Source: Fannyhessea vaginae DSM 15829
Lineage (GTDB): Bacteria > Actinomycetota > Coriobacteriia > Coriobacteriales > Atopobiaceae
NCBI RefSeq assembly: GCF_000159235.2
Contig: NZ_ACGK02000001.1
Location: 1-64,000, forward strand
Length of the DNA stretch: 64,000 nucleotides
Direction of reading: 5' to 3'
Every line of letters starts with the position of its first letter. Position 1 is the first letter of the stretch. A model generated the notes under the pieces. The model was not told the origin of the DNA. It did no database searches and worked only from the letters and a program-made list of their open reading frames with translations. The translations under genes were made by a program, and so were the position numbers. Shown here piece after piece: positions 9,001 through 14,686 of the stretch.

Positions 9001-11144
9001 TTATCTTTATCGTATGTATATTTTTTCCCGCCTATCGTAACCGTGGTGCTGCTGCCTCTTGCATTACCCTTATAGTCGGGGTCGCCAGCTATGGGAGGAT
9101 TGGCGTAGGGATCTGCATCTGTACTCTTCTTCGACCCATCAGGCTTAGCAAAGTAGTAGGTATACACCTGTCGGTCATACACCGCGTTCAGCACGGTTGT
9201 GCCATCGGGACGCAGCTTATACAGCGGACGCATCTCTTTTGCACCAAACCACTCAGGCGCCTCGCCTGCGTTCAGCTTATTTTCTAGCTGATAGTTTGGC
9301 TTATAAAATCTATCGAACTCTTTATCACTCGCAAGGACTTTTTCAACGTCTGCTTTTATACGATCATTGGTGGTATCCAGCCCGTCAAAGTGCACCTGCT
9401 TGCGCTCTTCTGCGGTAAGTGTGCCTTTGATCACACGATATTTCCCGTTTAGCATATCGGCTGGTGCGTCAAACGATGGGTTGTATTTCGTGAATTCATT
9501 TTCGATATTCTGGTCGCTTTTGCCTGTGCGCTGTACACGTCCCACGTAGTCGTAGTTGTCAAGGCTGTTGGGATCGTTGGGTTTTACCAGGCGTGCTTTT
9601 TGCACCCATACATTTACCCAGTAGGTAGTTTCTTCTTGGGCGGGCTTCCAGTGCGCTATAAATTTAACGTCGTTATCGGGCAGAACCTGTTTGGTAAAAT
9701 TCGGGTCGAGCGAAGGCGTGTCACTTTCTTTTCCTTTAATACCTTTTACGGTCCAACCCAAAAACTTGTAACCCTTGCGTGCAGGATTATTTTGTTTGAG
9801 CGTTTTTTCGCCAAATTTATACACATGACCTTGAATGGCTGTGCCGCCTTGCACGTCGTAGGAAACTTCGTGCTTTTTAAGCAAATAACGCAGCTCAAAC
9901 ACCAAATGTTTATGTGGCGTTTGAGTGGAACTGGGATCTTGCGCCTCGTCGTCATCGGCTTCGGTATAATACGCGTCGTCTGGAATTGCAGATCCTACCA
10001 AATTGGGCTCTGGGCTATAGCCCTCGATATTTACCGGCTGCGCAAATACTTGCGAGCCCACCAAACCTATTGCCTTACTTACGCATACCGTATGCCAATG
10101 TCCTTGCTCGTCTTGCAATTGTACTTTGTGATTAATGTCTTTATATTCGATAAAGCGCTTGGAACGTGGATCACTAGAATCGGTAACCGTTGGGTCATAG
10201 TTTGGATTTTGCAGCATATGACGAACATAAAACGTTACCTGCTTGGGGTTATATTCAAGCGTAAACTCACTAACAACCGTATCGCCCTTACTCAAGCGGT
10301 CATTTTTATATTTTTCAATAAGTTCTTTATCAATTTTAATATAGGTTTGCACCGATGCATTTTGCTCGGTATCAAGTACATATTTGCCCTGCTCGTTTTT
10401 AATATATTTACCACGTGGAGCACGATAGCCCTTAGTAGTAGGAACAGGAATGTATACACCATCTGCGCCTTGTGCGCTAATTTCGTTGAGTTTTGCCTCG
10501 GTAAACGAAAATTCTGTTGGCTGAAGAAGTTGTTTAGTTTGGTTGCCCGAAACCGCATAATGCACCGTAAAGTTATACACCGTCTTACGCTCATTTTCGG
10601 GGCGTGCCACCTGACCATTTGCCGTAGGTTGATCTGTTGCTTCTGGGTGCTCGGTATTGGGCTTTACAACTTGTTGGTTGGTGTTGTCTTTAGGTTTTGA
10701 AGGCGTATTAGCTGGTTGGTGAAGGGGGGGGGTAGCCGAATTTGGCTCATTATGCGCAGTGGTGCCTGAAGGTTGTGCGCCTTGTGCACCTTGTGCACTT
10801 ACAGGAGCCGGCGCTACATTGGGCGTTTGAGCTGACTTTGCTGCAGAAATTGTATGCGCTGCTGCTTGAGTGTGCTCAGAAATTGACGGGTGGGTAGCCT
10901 TAGATCCAGCGTTTGCTGAATCGTGTGGGGTCGTTTGCGCAGACGCCGAAGCTTGTTCGATAGCAGCATCCGTTGCATTGTCTGCCTTCTTTGTTGATTG
11001 AGCAGCAAATGCTGGCGTGGTAATTGCAAGTGTAGAAACAAGGGCAACACTTGCTGCAACACCTAAAGACGTTTTCTCGCGCTTATGTTTTGCGGTTATT
11101 TTTTTATGTGATGTAATTTGTTCCATCCTATTATTTTTAACCAT
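1..11144 (-). CDS. Giant repetitive secreted surface protein (adhesin-like), C-terminus beyond the window
   Basis: A single frame stays open from the ATG at 11144 to position 1, about 3,714 codons, and continues past the window. Translation across both ends and the middle stays in this frame. The start has an AGGTG Shine-Dalgarno five bases upstream. Residues 1-47 are a signal peptide: basic start, hydrophobic core VALVSTLAITTPAFA, likely cleavage after AFA. Residues 48-170 are an Ala/Thr/Pro/Gln-rich linker. Then come InlB B-repeat-like segments (for example GYKFLGWTVKG followed by VKFIAHW) and MucBP-like segments (IPGYVLKHG followed by YTFVYDD). From about residue 1,890 it consists of tandem units of roughly 345 residues. 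No cell-wall anchor is visible because the C-terminus is missing. A surface adhesin is inferred from architecture; the ligand is unknown. Codons 138-141 are a C9 homopolymer, described separately. Confidence 0.9.
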   Translation of the reverse strand, partial: MVKNNRMEQITSHKKITAKHKREKTSLGVAASVALVSTLAITTPAFAAQSTKKADNATDAAIEQASASAQTTPHDSANAGSKATHPSISEHTQAAAHTISAAKSAQTPNVAPAPVSAQGAQGAQPSGTTAHNEPNSATPPLHQPANTPSKPKDNTNQQVVKPNTEHPEATDQPTANGQVARPENERKTVYNFTVHYAVSGNQTKQLLQPTEFSFTEAKLNEISAQGADGVYIPVPTTKGYRAPRGKYIKNEQGKYVLDTEQNASVQTYIKIDKELIEKYKNDRLSKGDTVVSEFTLEYNPKQVTFYVRHMLQNPNYDPTVTDSSDPRSKRFIEYKDINHKVQLQDEQGHWHTVCVSKAIGLVGSQVFAQPVNIEGYSPEPNLVGSAIPDDAYYTEADDDEAQDPSSTQTPHKHLVFELRYLLKKHEVSYDVQGGTAIQGHVYKFGEKTLKQNNPARKGYKFLGWTVKGIKGKESDTPSLDPNFTKQVLPDNDVKFIAHWKPAQEETTYWVNVWVQKARLVKPNDPNSLDNYDYVGRVQRTGKSDQNIENEFTKYNPSFDAPADMLNGKYRVIKGTLTAEERKQVHFDGLDTTNDRIKADVEKVLASDKEFDRFYKPNYQLENKLNAGEAPEWFGAKEMRPLYKLRPDGTTVLNAVYDRQVYTYYFAKPDGSKKSTDADPYANPPIAGDPDYKGNARGSSTTVTIGGKKYTYDKDKHDSAYAIKVRFNEELRPGIEFPKTSQITYSPVDRTHDIDGREIDGSKEEPQANMGLYILGDATNKHKGISDDGDNVFDTPPYRFGFEDVYYTREVKGADFYNKQDFFCFSEHYHQGTSTTEVGNYDYNPYQRLFTPFPMDTRQFQSNEPSNGPFHVVIRVETPESAAARLKDPHAKPQYKISVMSYTQYNYIYRNGNFSESSLLGWNGFVGPNLIGYKTPSSTSGGDPAIWNNEDEYFFGNSEQKPILDPNASIPEKHMQCVYELLYQDYCAYLKAKGESPVALVGDKEKDKDEKERFKKYVNEKWKDAFDFTYKKNSKGECIQEVVDKEGNLKEVPVKYPFSAILVWTYDRTTPTLHFYSDAATKVTDNNGNAATIQSPFGSNLFKKDYIMGGRIQDGKFTPTIKPYTPAGQAPEQFPGMYSFELNGKEYFIKRPDNLPKDYVFDGWALDANGSQVLIPHMKSDGTPLSAQDILDYVQKQTTQRVLPDGGLTLYAHWVPAQVTHTIKVDMNRGDGSHSEVFVKHGAHAHKAKNDGITRDKNKIPKDEFPLPAERSGYVFYGWEVKTHDADGHEHWLPFAFSTPVVEDLEVRAEWIEDKRVTGTVRQVFLNPGCTIEQYEAAKKTGNQEELNKLIHNIKVEQLHDLRPGSSTSVQAGYRDDEYFPDHTYSTFVVNDDASKNSAEFVYQPYSKRHYTVHYKDAAGNEIAASEPQEGNVSVYTTNKLNYNVVEAKTIPGYVLKHGIAPQYQFVIKPESNGSYKDSYDYTFVYDDVRILNRKDDTQVTPTNYSRLVFKTETTELVVKNKKVISQISKTAGGELKPFAFDPSAPATNVSEIVLDAVQGTKAYQLPLPTPVAKEGFTFVGWTSEDYYDGQKYDGANRLPANSQTFDHKIVYIAHFKKTENAFVGSDPKAETPTGYYKVNYTADQNGRLSRQISDGHGGTKDETLDTLTNIVVLDKYKINVIKAPTPVPDKGFKAIDGFTFEGQDAKDRTYTKHFVMIDPIAIDHRYVLPGAPVLGTNETIMSLIKNAKEYKNEADASTPGAAATYKLFDENGQPVSSLDSTTAGEHKVFIEVTAGREGHRVSKKVPFFYTVMPRAFLQGDLNKYDPAQVAAHYKKYTFKSKTNQGIMTGRETAHQEGEYETLGAYVYVGTTEKPADTYTLDIPSAAGRDFEADGYHYVFRGWKKVDTASAQTGGASGSTAPDVLPADFTWKNFTPDIGPKDHYKDIKPTDNASYVAMYEKIPYIVAKSEDGTVPPDSVVVSFKPAAGRAWKDGQTGPKVLYIKKGMDISKLDEHGKPIKADDHTTKSILQVLGEKLYGYTGDWTKSSMEGIQLIESMKKHGEGISGADEAWKSNNAFQEFVARQTAYVDPVGGVEKTIVKGTAAPEALDFVKNKDQFKAADGSPFESISAEFVKAPSTDAAANLTVPIKVTVKYKDSAETTHTRVYNITGSLHVLGDVLEKKNAPSDPALTSKYTTITFVSKKQDAPLKEGQAVADKEAPGQVSGATDNGDQSELQYLAYKKDDANYTITIPQVTGKDYTANGYHYVFTGWKKVQTGAHAQEVLLDASARTLTFDADSNVVYEAQYKKIPYIMEKSEDGNVPPDSVVVSFKPAAGRAWTDGSTGPKVLYIKKGMDISKLDEHGKPVSDPSKSILAHLGKQLYGYTGDWTKSSMEGIQLIESMKKHGEGISGADEAWKSNNAFQEFVARQTPYTDPQGGVAKTIIQGTDAPAALEFIKNINEFKTDANSPFESIKAEFVEAPQTNAAANLTVPIKVTVKYKDSSDSTHTRVYNITGSLQVLGAVLKSENAPSDQTLKQQYTTVTFVTKKTNVLDEHGKPTGAQEEPGQLSGANDKGELGYLTFKKTGASYDIAVPKVSGHDYEANGYHYVFTGWKKTSTGGAAAAELSSDTRIIKFDAQENVIYEAQYKKIPYIVTKPENGNVPPDSVVVSFKPAPGRKWHDGSTGPKVLYIKKGMDISRLDEHGRPIPDGDTTTPSILQVLGSQLSAYDNDWTKSSMDGITLIDSMKNSTDPNAWKSNNAFQEFVAHQKKHTEPEPIPDYLAIIQNTKVPAANDFIKNDAALKALVRASGQTIPGSENIDSYTVEFVGNPPQSKVSGVYLVPLKVTIKYHDMAEPKVFKMNSQLKVIYGVLYSKNKPDQNKSPIDYKVFDGNYRKVTFITDDNEKSQHKGTMIGETKNSVDYYVAKDQKLKVRVPKILNQDYKDDGYHYRFLGWRLVSASNQQVADAHKAADGDLVAGTPAAEQLTLAEQTGDLIYKAVYEKVPYVVTKPIDGTVPADSVVVSFKPAPGRMWRDGSTGPKVLYIKKDTDISKLDKDGKPITDPKDSVLAWLGNQLVDYEGDWSKSNMEGITAESSMNAAHATNPAAWLSKDAFQEFVARQKSVVDPSVKKEIVITQYGQVPDAKDFIANMAAIEKDNIATNNDGSYQISVTYGDKNNSEKPSSSDAAVYTVPLTVTIQHKDMDKPIVYKLTSVLRVMDKVLSNTQGGKIVGEITRKQQTSEPLNGEEQQFKDNYAKVVFSAADGGVLAGGDNESTLTHYVKKNTDITLAVPSVIAKVDQTDASGEKFKWVFTGWKLQIKPNAQHTPQTGSSSRQRRSLDGVLPFTTLVQTDTPTGTTVTNIVLSAEDLKPENLTKTLRKLEAVYGKAFSDATYEFVAQYKKQPYILDSSQQDTVPEGYVPLAFLPGPKHTWKDGSTRPYIFYIQSGTDITKHKHELEALLSGFVDWQVYDKNGALIQDADQINAANNPKHAYTLIAHQTEVPDISAKDDVVIGVYDEVPNYDKLINDIKQGTTVVPGLAAFMNSDRFVGFEAPSTEVPLNPLAGKPGVYVERFGLKYKNDKGDIEVKNIAVNIRVLPRVIPEQHLPAQDTPEAEFIKHNYTKVMYRVGLRDHGRLTSPFTTFYVRRGYTIDPNALLYFDKELRSAHTQGNEEIGVPSTQADTGYTFFDWQKLVANDKGDVVYLAHFHKLPIAHF
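800..5500 (-). repeat. Tandem ~1.04-kb repeats in the surface-protein gene
   Basis: A module with the coding motif VVVSFKPA, then GRAW.DG.TGPKVLYIKKG.DISKLD, recurs near 5140, 4100, 3075, 2025 and, diverged, 815, giving spacings of about 1,040, 1,025, 1,050 and 1,210 bases. Each is followed by a YGYTGDW-like segment, an EFVARQ segment and a second module with YHYVF.GWKKV. Bases 3868-4004 and 4903-5039 are a perfect 137-bp direct repeat exactly 1,035 bp (345 codons) apart, indicating recent duplication or gene conversion. Recombination between them would preserve frame. Confidence 0.85.
10724..10732 (-). repeat. G9/C9 homopolymer inside the giant surface-protein gene
   Basis: Nine consecutive G on the plus strand (nine C in the coding strand) occupy codons 138-141 of the surface protein (Thr-Pro-Pro-Leu). 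The tract is in frame as sequenced: 411 bases separate it from the ATG, and the frame continues downstream. Tracts like this are classic sites of slipped-strand mispairing; gain or loss of one base would stop translation early. Confidence 0.85.
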
Positions 11145-11499
11145 ACCAACACCTGTATACAATAATCGATATTTACACCTATAAGCTTAACTATTGTAAC
11201 AACGGTGCTAAGCTTTGTATAGAGCAATCATTGTTTCTCCTGTTTTAGCAGATTAAAGCCTATGGATATAAGCGTCTGTAGATATTTATATCCAGACGGT
11301 ATATTTATTGCATAAGTCGACTAAAAATATTCGATACGGTTATTTTATTGTATATGCTTGGCAAAACGCATGATTTATGGTGTGCACGCGAAAACAGATA
11401 AAAATTCACTGTATAACTTATACACGCGCTGATATACAACTTTCCTAAGTCAGCTTAAACGGTTTTTATACTCAAATTCTTGTTTGCGCAATCAGCTAT
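11145..11499 (-). promoter_or_regulatory. 5' region of the surface-protein gene with interleaved inverted repeats
   Basis: This stretch has no long gene. On the minus strand it holds a possible promoter near 11435-11406 (TTGTAT, 18 bases, TATACA). It also has two interleaved inverted repeats: GGATATAA (11264-11271) with TTATATCC (11286-11293), and CGTCTG (11273-11278) with CAGACG (11293-11298). The arm order A-B-A'-B' is that of an H-type pseudoknot, although base 11293 is shared. The 7-codon ORF lies between this and the gene start. The promoter call is weak. Confidence 0.35.
11208..11231 (-). other. Putative 7-codon leader ORF upstream of the surface-protein gene
   Basis: An ATG at 11231 begins a seven-residue ORF (MIALYKA, stop TAG), preceded by a strong AGGAG six bases upstream. 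It ends 63 bases before the surface-protein start, whose own ribosome site is weaker. It could be a leader peptide or chance; nothing else supports translation. Confidence 0.3.
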
Positions 11500-11536
11500 A
11501 AAAAAAGGTACTTTTCCGCTTATGCGAAAAAGTACC
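11500..11536 (-). terminator. Rho-independent terminator downstream of the aldolase gene
   Basis: On the minus strand a 13-bp stem (GGTACTTTTTCGC paired with GCGGAAAAGTACC, one G-T pair) with a 4-base loop is followed by seven T. It lies about 95 bases after the aldolase stop and separates it from the surface-protein promoter region. Confidence 0.85.
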
Positions 11537-11630
11537 TAAACACCCCTTGTCTTATGCAAGTGCTATAAGCTATAAACAGCGTATAAATATACGTAATTTA
11601 CTCTTATAGCCTCTCAAAAGGTGTAAAAAC

Positions 11631-12503
11631 TTAGTTCCAACCCTTGTTATCAGAGCCAAAATCGCGAATGAGTTCACATGCGCGCTCCACAATAGCTTCA
11701 CGACCAGGCTTTAAGATCTTACGAGGATCAAAGCCCTTAGGCTCTAAGTCTTTACCCTCTTCTACATATTTACGAACTGCAGCGGTAAATACTTGTTGGA
11801 GCTCGGTATTAACATTAACTTTGGAGATACCCATAGAAATTGCTTTTTGAACTTGCTCGGTAGGAATACCGCTTCCTCCGTGAAGAACCAAAGGAAGATC
11901 GCCAACTTTTTCTTTAATCATAGAAATACGCTCAAAGGAAAGGCTCTTCCAGCTCTTAGGATAAACGCCGTGAATGTTACCAATACCACAAGCAAGTGCG
12001 TCTACGCCAAGATTAGCAAAGATTTCGCATTGCTTTGGATCTGCCAATTCACCAGTGTTGGTTACGCCGTCTTCGGTACCACCAATGCCACCAACTTCTG
12101 CCTCAACAGAGATACCTTTTTTGTGGCAAAGTTTAACAATTTCTTCGGTACGCTTACGATTGAGTTCAAAATCATTCTCACGAGAACCGTCATACATAAC
12201 AGAGGTAAATCCTGCCTCGATAGCCTGAAATACTTCTTCGTAGTTACCGTGATCGAGGTGCATAGCAACAGGAACCGTAATATTTTTAACTTTAACTAAT
12301 TCTTCGACCATGTCTTTAACAAGCTTGAATGAAGTTTGCCATTTAGCAGCTCCACCTGTGCACTGAACAATGACAGGAGCTTGCTCTTTTTCAGCGGCAT
12401 CCAAAATTGAAGAAGCCCACTCAAGATTGTTGGTGTTAAACGCACCAATAGCATAATGTCCTTGCTCTGCGCTGCGAAGCATAGAAGATGCAGAAACGAG
12501 CAT
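11631..12503 (-). CDS. fba: Class II fructose-1,6-bisphosphate (ketose-bisphosphate) aldolase
   Basis: A 290-residue protein that reversibly joins DHAP and glyceraldehyde 3-phosphate. The start is the ATG at 12503, with AAGGAGG seven bases upstream; an upstream in-frame extension lacks a ribosome site. Zinc-dependent class II aldolase motifs are visible: HLDHG at residues 82-86, EAEVGGIGG, GNIHGVYP, LHGGSG and NVNTE. Its length fits the family. A tagatose-bisphosphate aldolase cannot be excluded because the two subfamilies look alike. It lies downstream of dhaQ on the same strand but 311 bases away, so it may have its own promoter. It is placed to use DHAP made by the neighbouring DhaKLM kinase. 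A strong terminator follows. Confidence 0.9.
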   Translation of the reverse strand: MLVSASSMLRSAEQGHYAIGAFNTNNLEWASSILDAAEKEQAPVIVQCTGGAAKWQTSFKLVKDMVEELVKVKNITVPVAMHLDHGNYEEVFQAIEAGFTSVMYDGSRENDFELNRKRTEEIVKLCHKKGISVEAEVGGIGGTEDGVTNTGELADPKQCEIFANLGVDALACGIGNIHGVYPKSWKSLSFERISMIKEKVGDLPLVLHGGSGIPTEQVQKAISMGISKVNVNTELQQVFTAAVRKYVEEGKDLEPKGFDPRKILKPGREAIVERACELIRDFGSDNKGWN

Positions 12504-12814
12504 GAAAGTACCTCCTTGACGTACCAACCGTTAGCATTCATATATATAATACCTTTTTCTCCATAAGAGTAACGTAGGTATTGTAACTTATACGAAATAT
12601 ATACGAAACTTCACGAATAACGGCGTGATATAACGTTTTATCACGGATTTTCTGCTTATTTTTGCTCGTGGTGGCACATTACATTTGAAGGCAAATTTGA
12701 TGAAATGAGCCAAATGTATACAATTTCATGCTCATCATGTGACACTTCTATTGTCTTTGTTTGCATGCAAACATTTAACGACATATTTTATACCAACAAG
12801 CCTGCGATGTGAGC
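12504..12814. other. 311-base intergenic region between fba and dhaQ
   Basis: No gene is visible. It contains copy A of the 77-bp repeat (12712-12788) and, inside it, the perfect 16-bp palindrome TGTTTGCATGCAAACA. An AT-rich stretch upstream of the fba ribosome site presumably holds a promoter, but no convincing -35/-10 pair was seen. Confidence 0.6.
12712..12788 (+). repeat. 77-bp direct repeat, copy A (left of the dha cassette)
   Basis: Matches 17729-17805 at 71 of 77 positions in the same orientation, starting AAATGTATACAATTTCATGC. It lies between fba and the 3' end of dhaQ. It contains TGTATACA and a perfect TGTTTGCATGCAAACA palindrome, which has decayed in copy B. Confidence 0.85.
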
Positions 12815-13804
12815 TTACCACGCAAATGCATCAGTGGGCGCTTGATAATAGGCAAGCCATGACGGATCGTGAAGCTTAAAGAGGGTAACCGAAAGCCCTG
12901 CCATATTTAAGCTTGTCATAAATGTTCCAATTTTTACATCGATAATATTGAGCCCTTCAAGATCAAGGAGCTGTAGAATGTCATGCGTGAAAATAAGCTC
13001 CTCTTCGCGCGTGCAGCCACCCAGATTGTTTACAAGCACAATATAGGGGTCGTGAGTATGCCAGTGGAACTTTAAATTGAGCTTATTTACCAGCTCAACG
13101 GCTAATTTTTCAGACGATTCAAAACCAATAGTGCGATAACCTTCTTCGCCATGAATACCAATGCCATAAGAAATATCATGGTCATCAAGCTCAAACATGG
13201 GCTCTGTTTTTCCTGGTAGCGTTGCTGCTCGACTTGCAACACCCAGTGTAGCAATACATTCAGAAATTTGATTCCCCATGTACACTAAGCTGTCAAGATC
13301 AACTTTTGCCTGCGCTGCTGCACCTAGAATTTTGTGCATAAGCACGGTGCCTGCCACACCACGCTGCCGACGCGTAAACGAACTAGACTCAATAGAAATA
13401 TCGTCGTGAGAAATTACATACTCAACGTTCATGCCCATCTCACGAGCCTGTCGTATGGCACTCCCAAAGTTTGTAACGTCTTCTTCAAAGTTTTTAATGA
13501 TAACAAGTAAACCCGTTTTGGCGTTATACACCGTTTTAATGCCCTCAAGGATGTGCTCGGCTGAAGGAGGAACAAAGATCGGACCTTCAACAGCACAACT
13601 AAGCATTCCCTGGCCAACATATCCAAAGTGCGCGGGCTCATGACCCGATCCACCGCCCGAAAGCAGTGGCACACAGTCTTTTGTTAGGTTTGTACGATAT
13701 ACAATACCCGTTTCTTTTTTATACTTAAGTTTGGGGTAAATATCAGGCAAAACGCTCAGCATATCTTCAACAACGTTCTCCGGCTGATTGATAATCTGTA
13801 TCAT
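12815..13804 (-). CDS. dhaQ: DhaK paralogue, probable DhaQ co-activator of DhaS
   Basis: A 329-residue homologue of the dihydroxyacetone-binding kinase subunit DhaK. It has the DhaK landmarks GGGSGHEPAHFGYVGQG near residue 50, a KNFEEDVTNF loop near 105 and GIGIHGEEGY near 217, which carries the histidine that binds dihydroxyacetone covalently. It sits directly after the TetR-like dhaS on the minus strand, divergent from the true dhaKLM operon. This is the arrangement known from Lactococcus, where DhaQ binds dihydroxyacetone and switches DhaS on. That context, plus the absence of a second dhaL, is why it is called DhaQ. It keeps the substrate-binding residues, so a second kinase subunit remains possible. 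Confidence 0.75.
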   Translation of the reverse strand: MIQIINQPENVVEDMLSVLPDIYPKLKYKKETGIVYRTNLTKDCVPLLSGGGSGHEPAHFGYVGQGMLSCAVEGPIFVPPSAEHILEGIKTVYNAKTGLLVIIKNFEEDVTNFGSAIRQAREMGMNVEYVISHDDISIESSSFTRRQRGVAGTVLMHKILGAAAQAKVDLDSLVYMGNQISECIATLGVASRAATLPGKTEPMFELDDHDISYGIGIHGEEGYRTIGFESSEKLAVELVNKLNLKFHWHTHDPYIVLVNNLGGCTREEELIFTHDILQLLDLEGLNIIDVKIGTFMTSLNMAGLSVTLFKLHDPSWLAYYQAPTDAFAW

Positions 13805-13841
13805 GATGCTTCCTGTTCTGTATCTTACGTATGTGGCTGCG

Positions 13842-14387
13842 CTAGAGCGTATCGTCCGAAATAATTTGTAAAGTAATGTTTATGGTATTCTTGCACATCT
13901 TAAACAATATCTCACGGTTAAAATTTTCATGCATCACATGGTAGCGAATAACATTAGAAAGCGCGATGCTGTGATAACTTATATACGGAGCAATGTCTAT
14001 ATCTGCACCGTTTAGCTCCTCATCAAAGATTTTGCGTATGAGTTGTTCGCAATAGTCCAAAAAATAGGTTGAAAAGTCGTTTTGATCAACAATCTTAAAT
14101 AATTGTGCATAATAATGCACGTGTTTTTCAAAAAAGTAAAACACTTCTTGCAGCAAGTCCAGACCACTCAAAAAGTCGAGCCGATCGGAAATTTGCTCGT
14201 GAAGATCGTTTTGGAATATCCAATCTACCAGATCGTATTTGTCGATAAAGCAATCGTAGAAGGTTTGCCTGCGGATATGTGCACGTTTCATTATCTGGCT
14301 TACCGAGATTGAATCGAACGTGCGACATTCAATTTCTGTTTTGAACGCATTTGCAATTTTCTTTTTGGTGATGATCGAACCAGACAT
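13842..14387 (-). CDS. dhaS: TetR-family transcriptional activator DhaS
   Basis: A 181-residue regulator. The N-terminal 60 residues form a TetR helix-turn-helix (SVSQIMKRAHIRRQTFYDCF), and the rest is a helical DhaS-type C-terminal domain. The ATG at 14387 is preferred because GGAGGTG lies nine bases upstream; a GTG at 14399 would overlap that site. It is followed after 37 bases by dhaQ and is divergent from dhaK. In Lactococcus, DhaS with DhaQ and dihydroxyacetone activates dhaKLM from an inverted repeat. The same half-site spacing occurs at 14455-14478 here, so the regulon logic looks conserved. Confidence 0.8.
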   Translation of the reverse strand: MSGSIITKKKIANAFKTEIECRTFDSISVSQIMKRAHIRRQTFYDCFIDKYDLVDWIFQNDLHEQISDRLDFLSGLDLLQEVFYFFEKHVHYYAQLFKIVDQNDFSTYFLDYCEQLIRKIFDEELNGADIDIAPYISYHSIALSNVIRYHVMHENFNREILFKMCKNTINITLQIISDDTL

Positions 14388-14454
14388 GCACTCTATCACC
14401 TCCCACGTGTACCAACAGTATATAAATTATTACGGAAAATGTGACCAAGGACAA

Positions 14455-14478
14455 TGGACAAGGAGTATAAGTTGTCCA
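14455..14478. promoter_or_regulatory. Predicted DhaS operator
   Basis: Inverted repeat TGGACAA, ten bases, TTGTCCA, that is GGACA-N12-TGTCC. This is the half-site sequence and spacing reported for the Lactococcus DhaS operator (GGACACAT-N6-ATTTGTCC). It sits in the 299-base divergent region between dhaS and dhaK. A further half-site, AAGGACAA, lies just left of it at 14447-14454. Confidence 0.75.
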
Positions 14479-14686
14479 CTACAATCAAAAAAATTCCTTG
14501 CATACAATAGCACTAACAAGAATGCAAAGCGCACATACACAAGCGTTTACTGCAAGAGATGACCCATGGTACACAAGGCTTGCATAACTACATGGGTATC
14601 ACGTTTGGCCTGACAAGACTCAACGCCTGCAACACCAACGTTTAATTGTGCGCTTGCATTAAACATTTATAGAAGGGTTGGTAGCC

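Noticed and set aside
9600..10700. 366-residue ORF on the plus strand
   Set aside because: It is antisense to the giant surface-protein frame, which is open throughout and has sensible domains. The plus-strand translation has no recognisable motif and no ribosome site.
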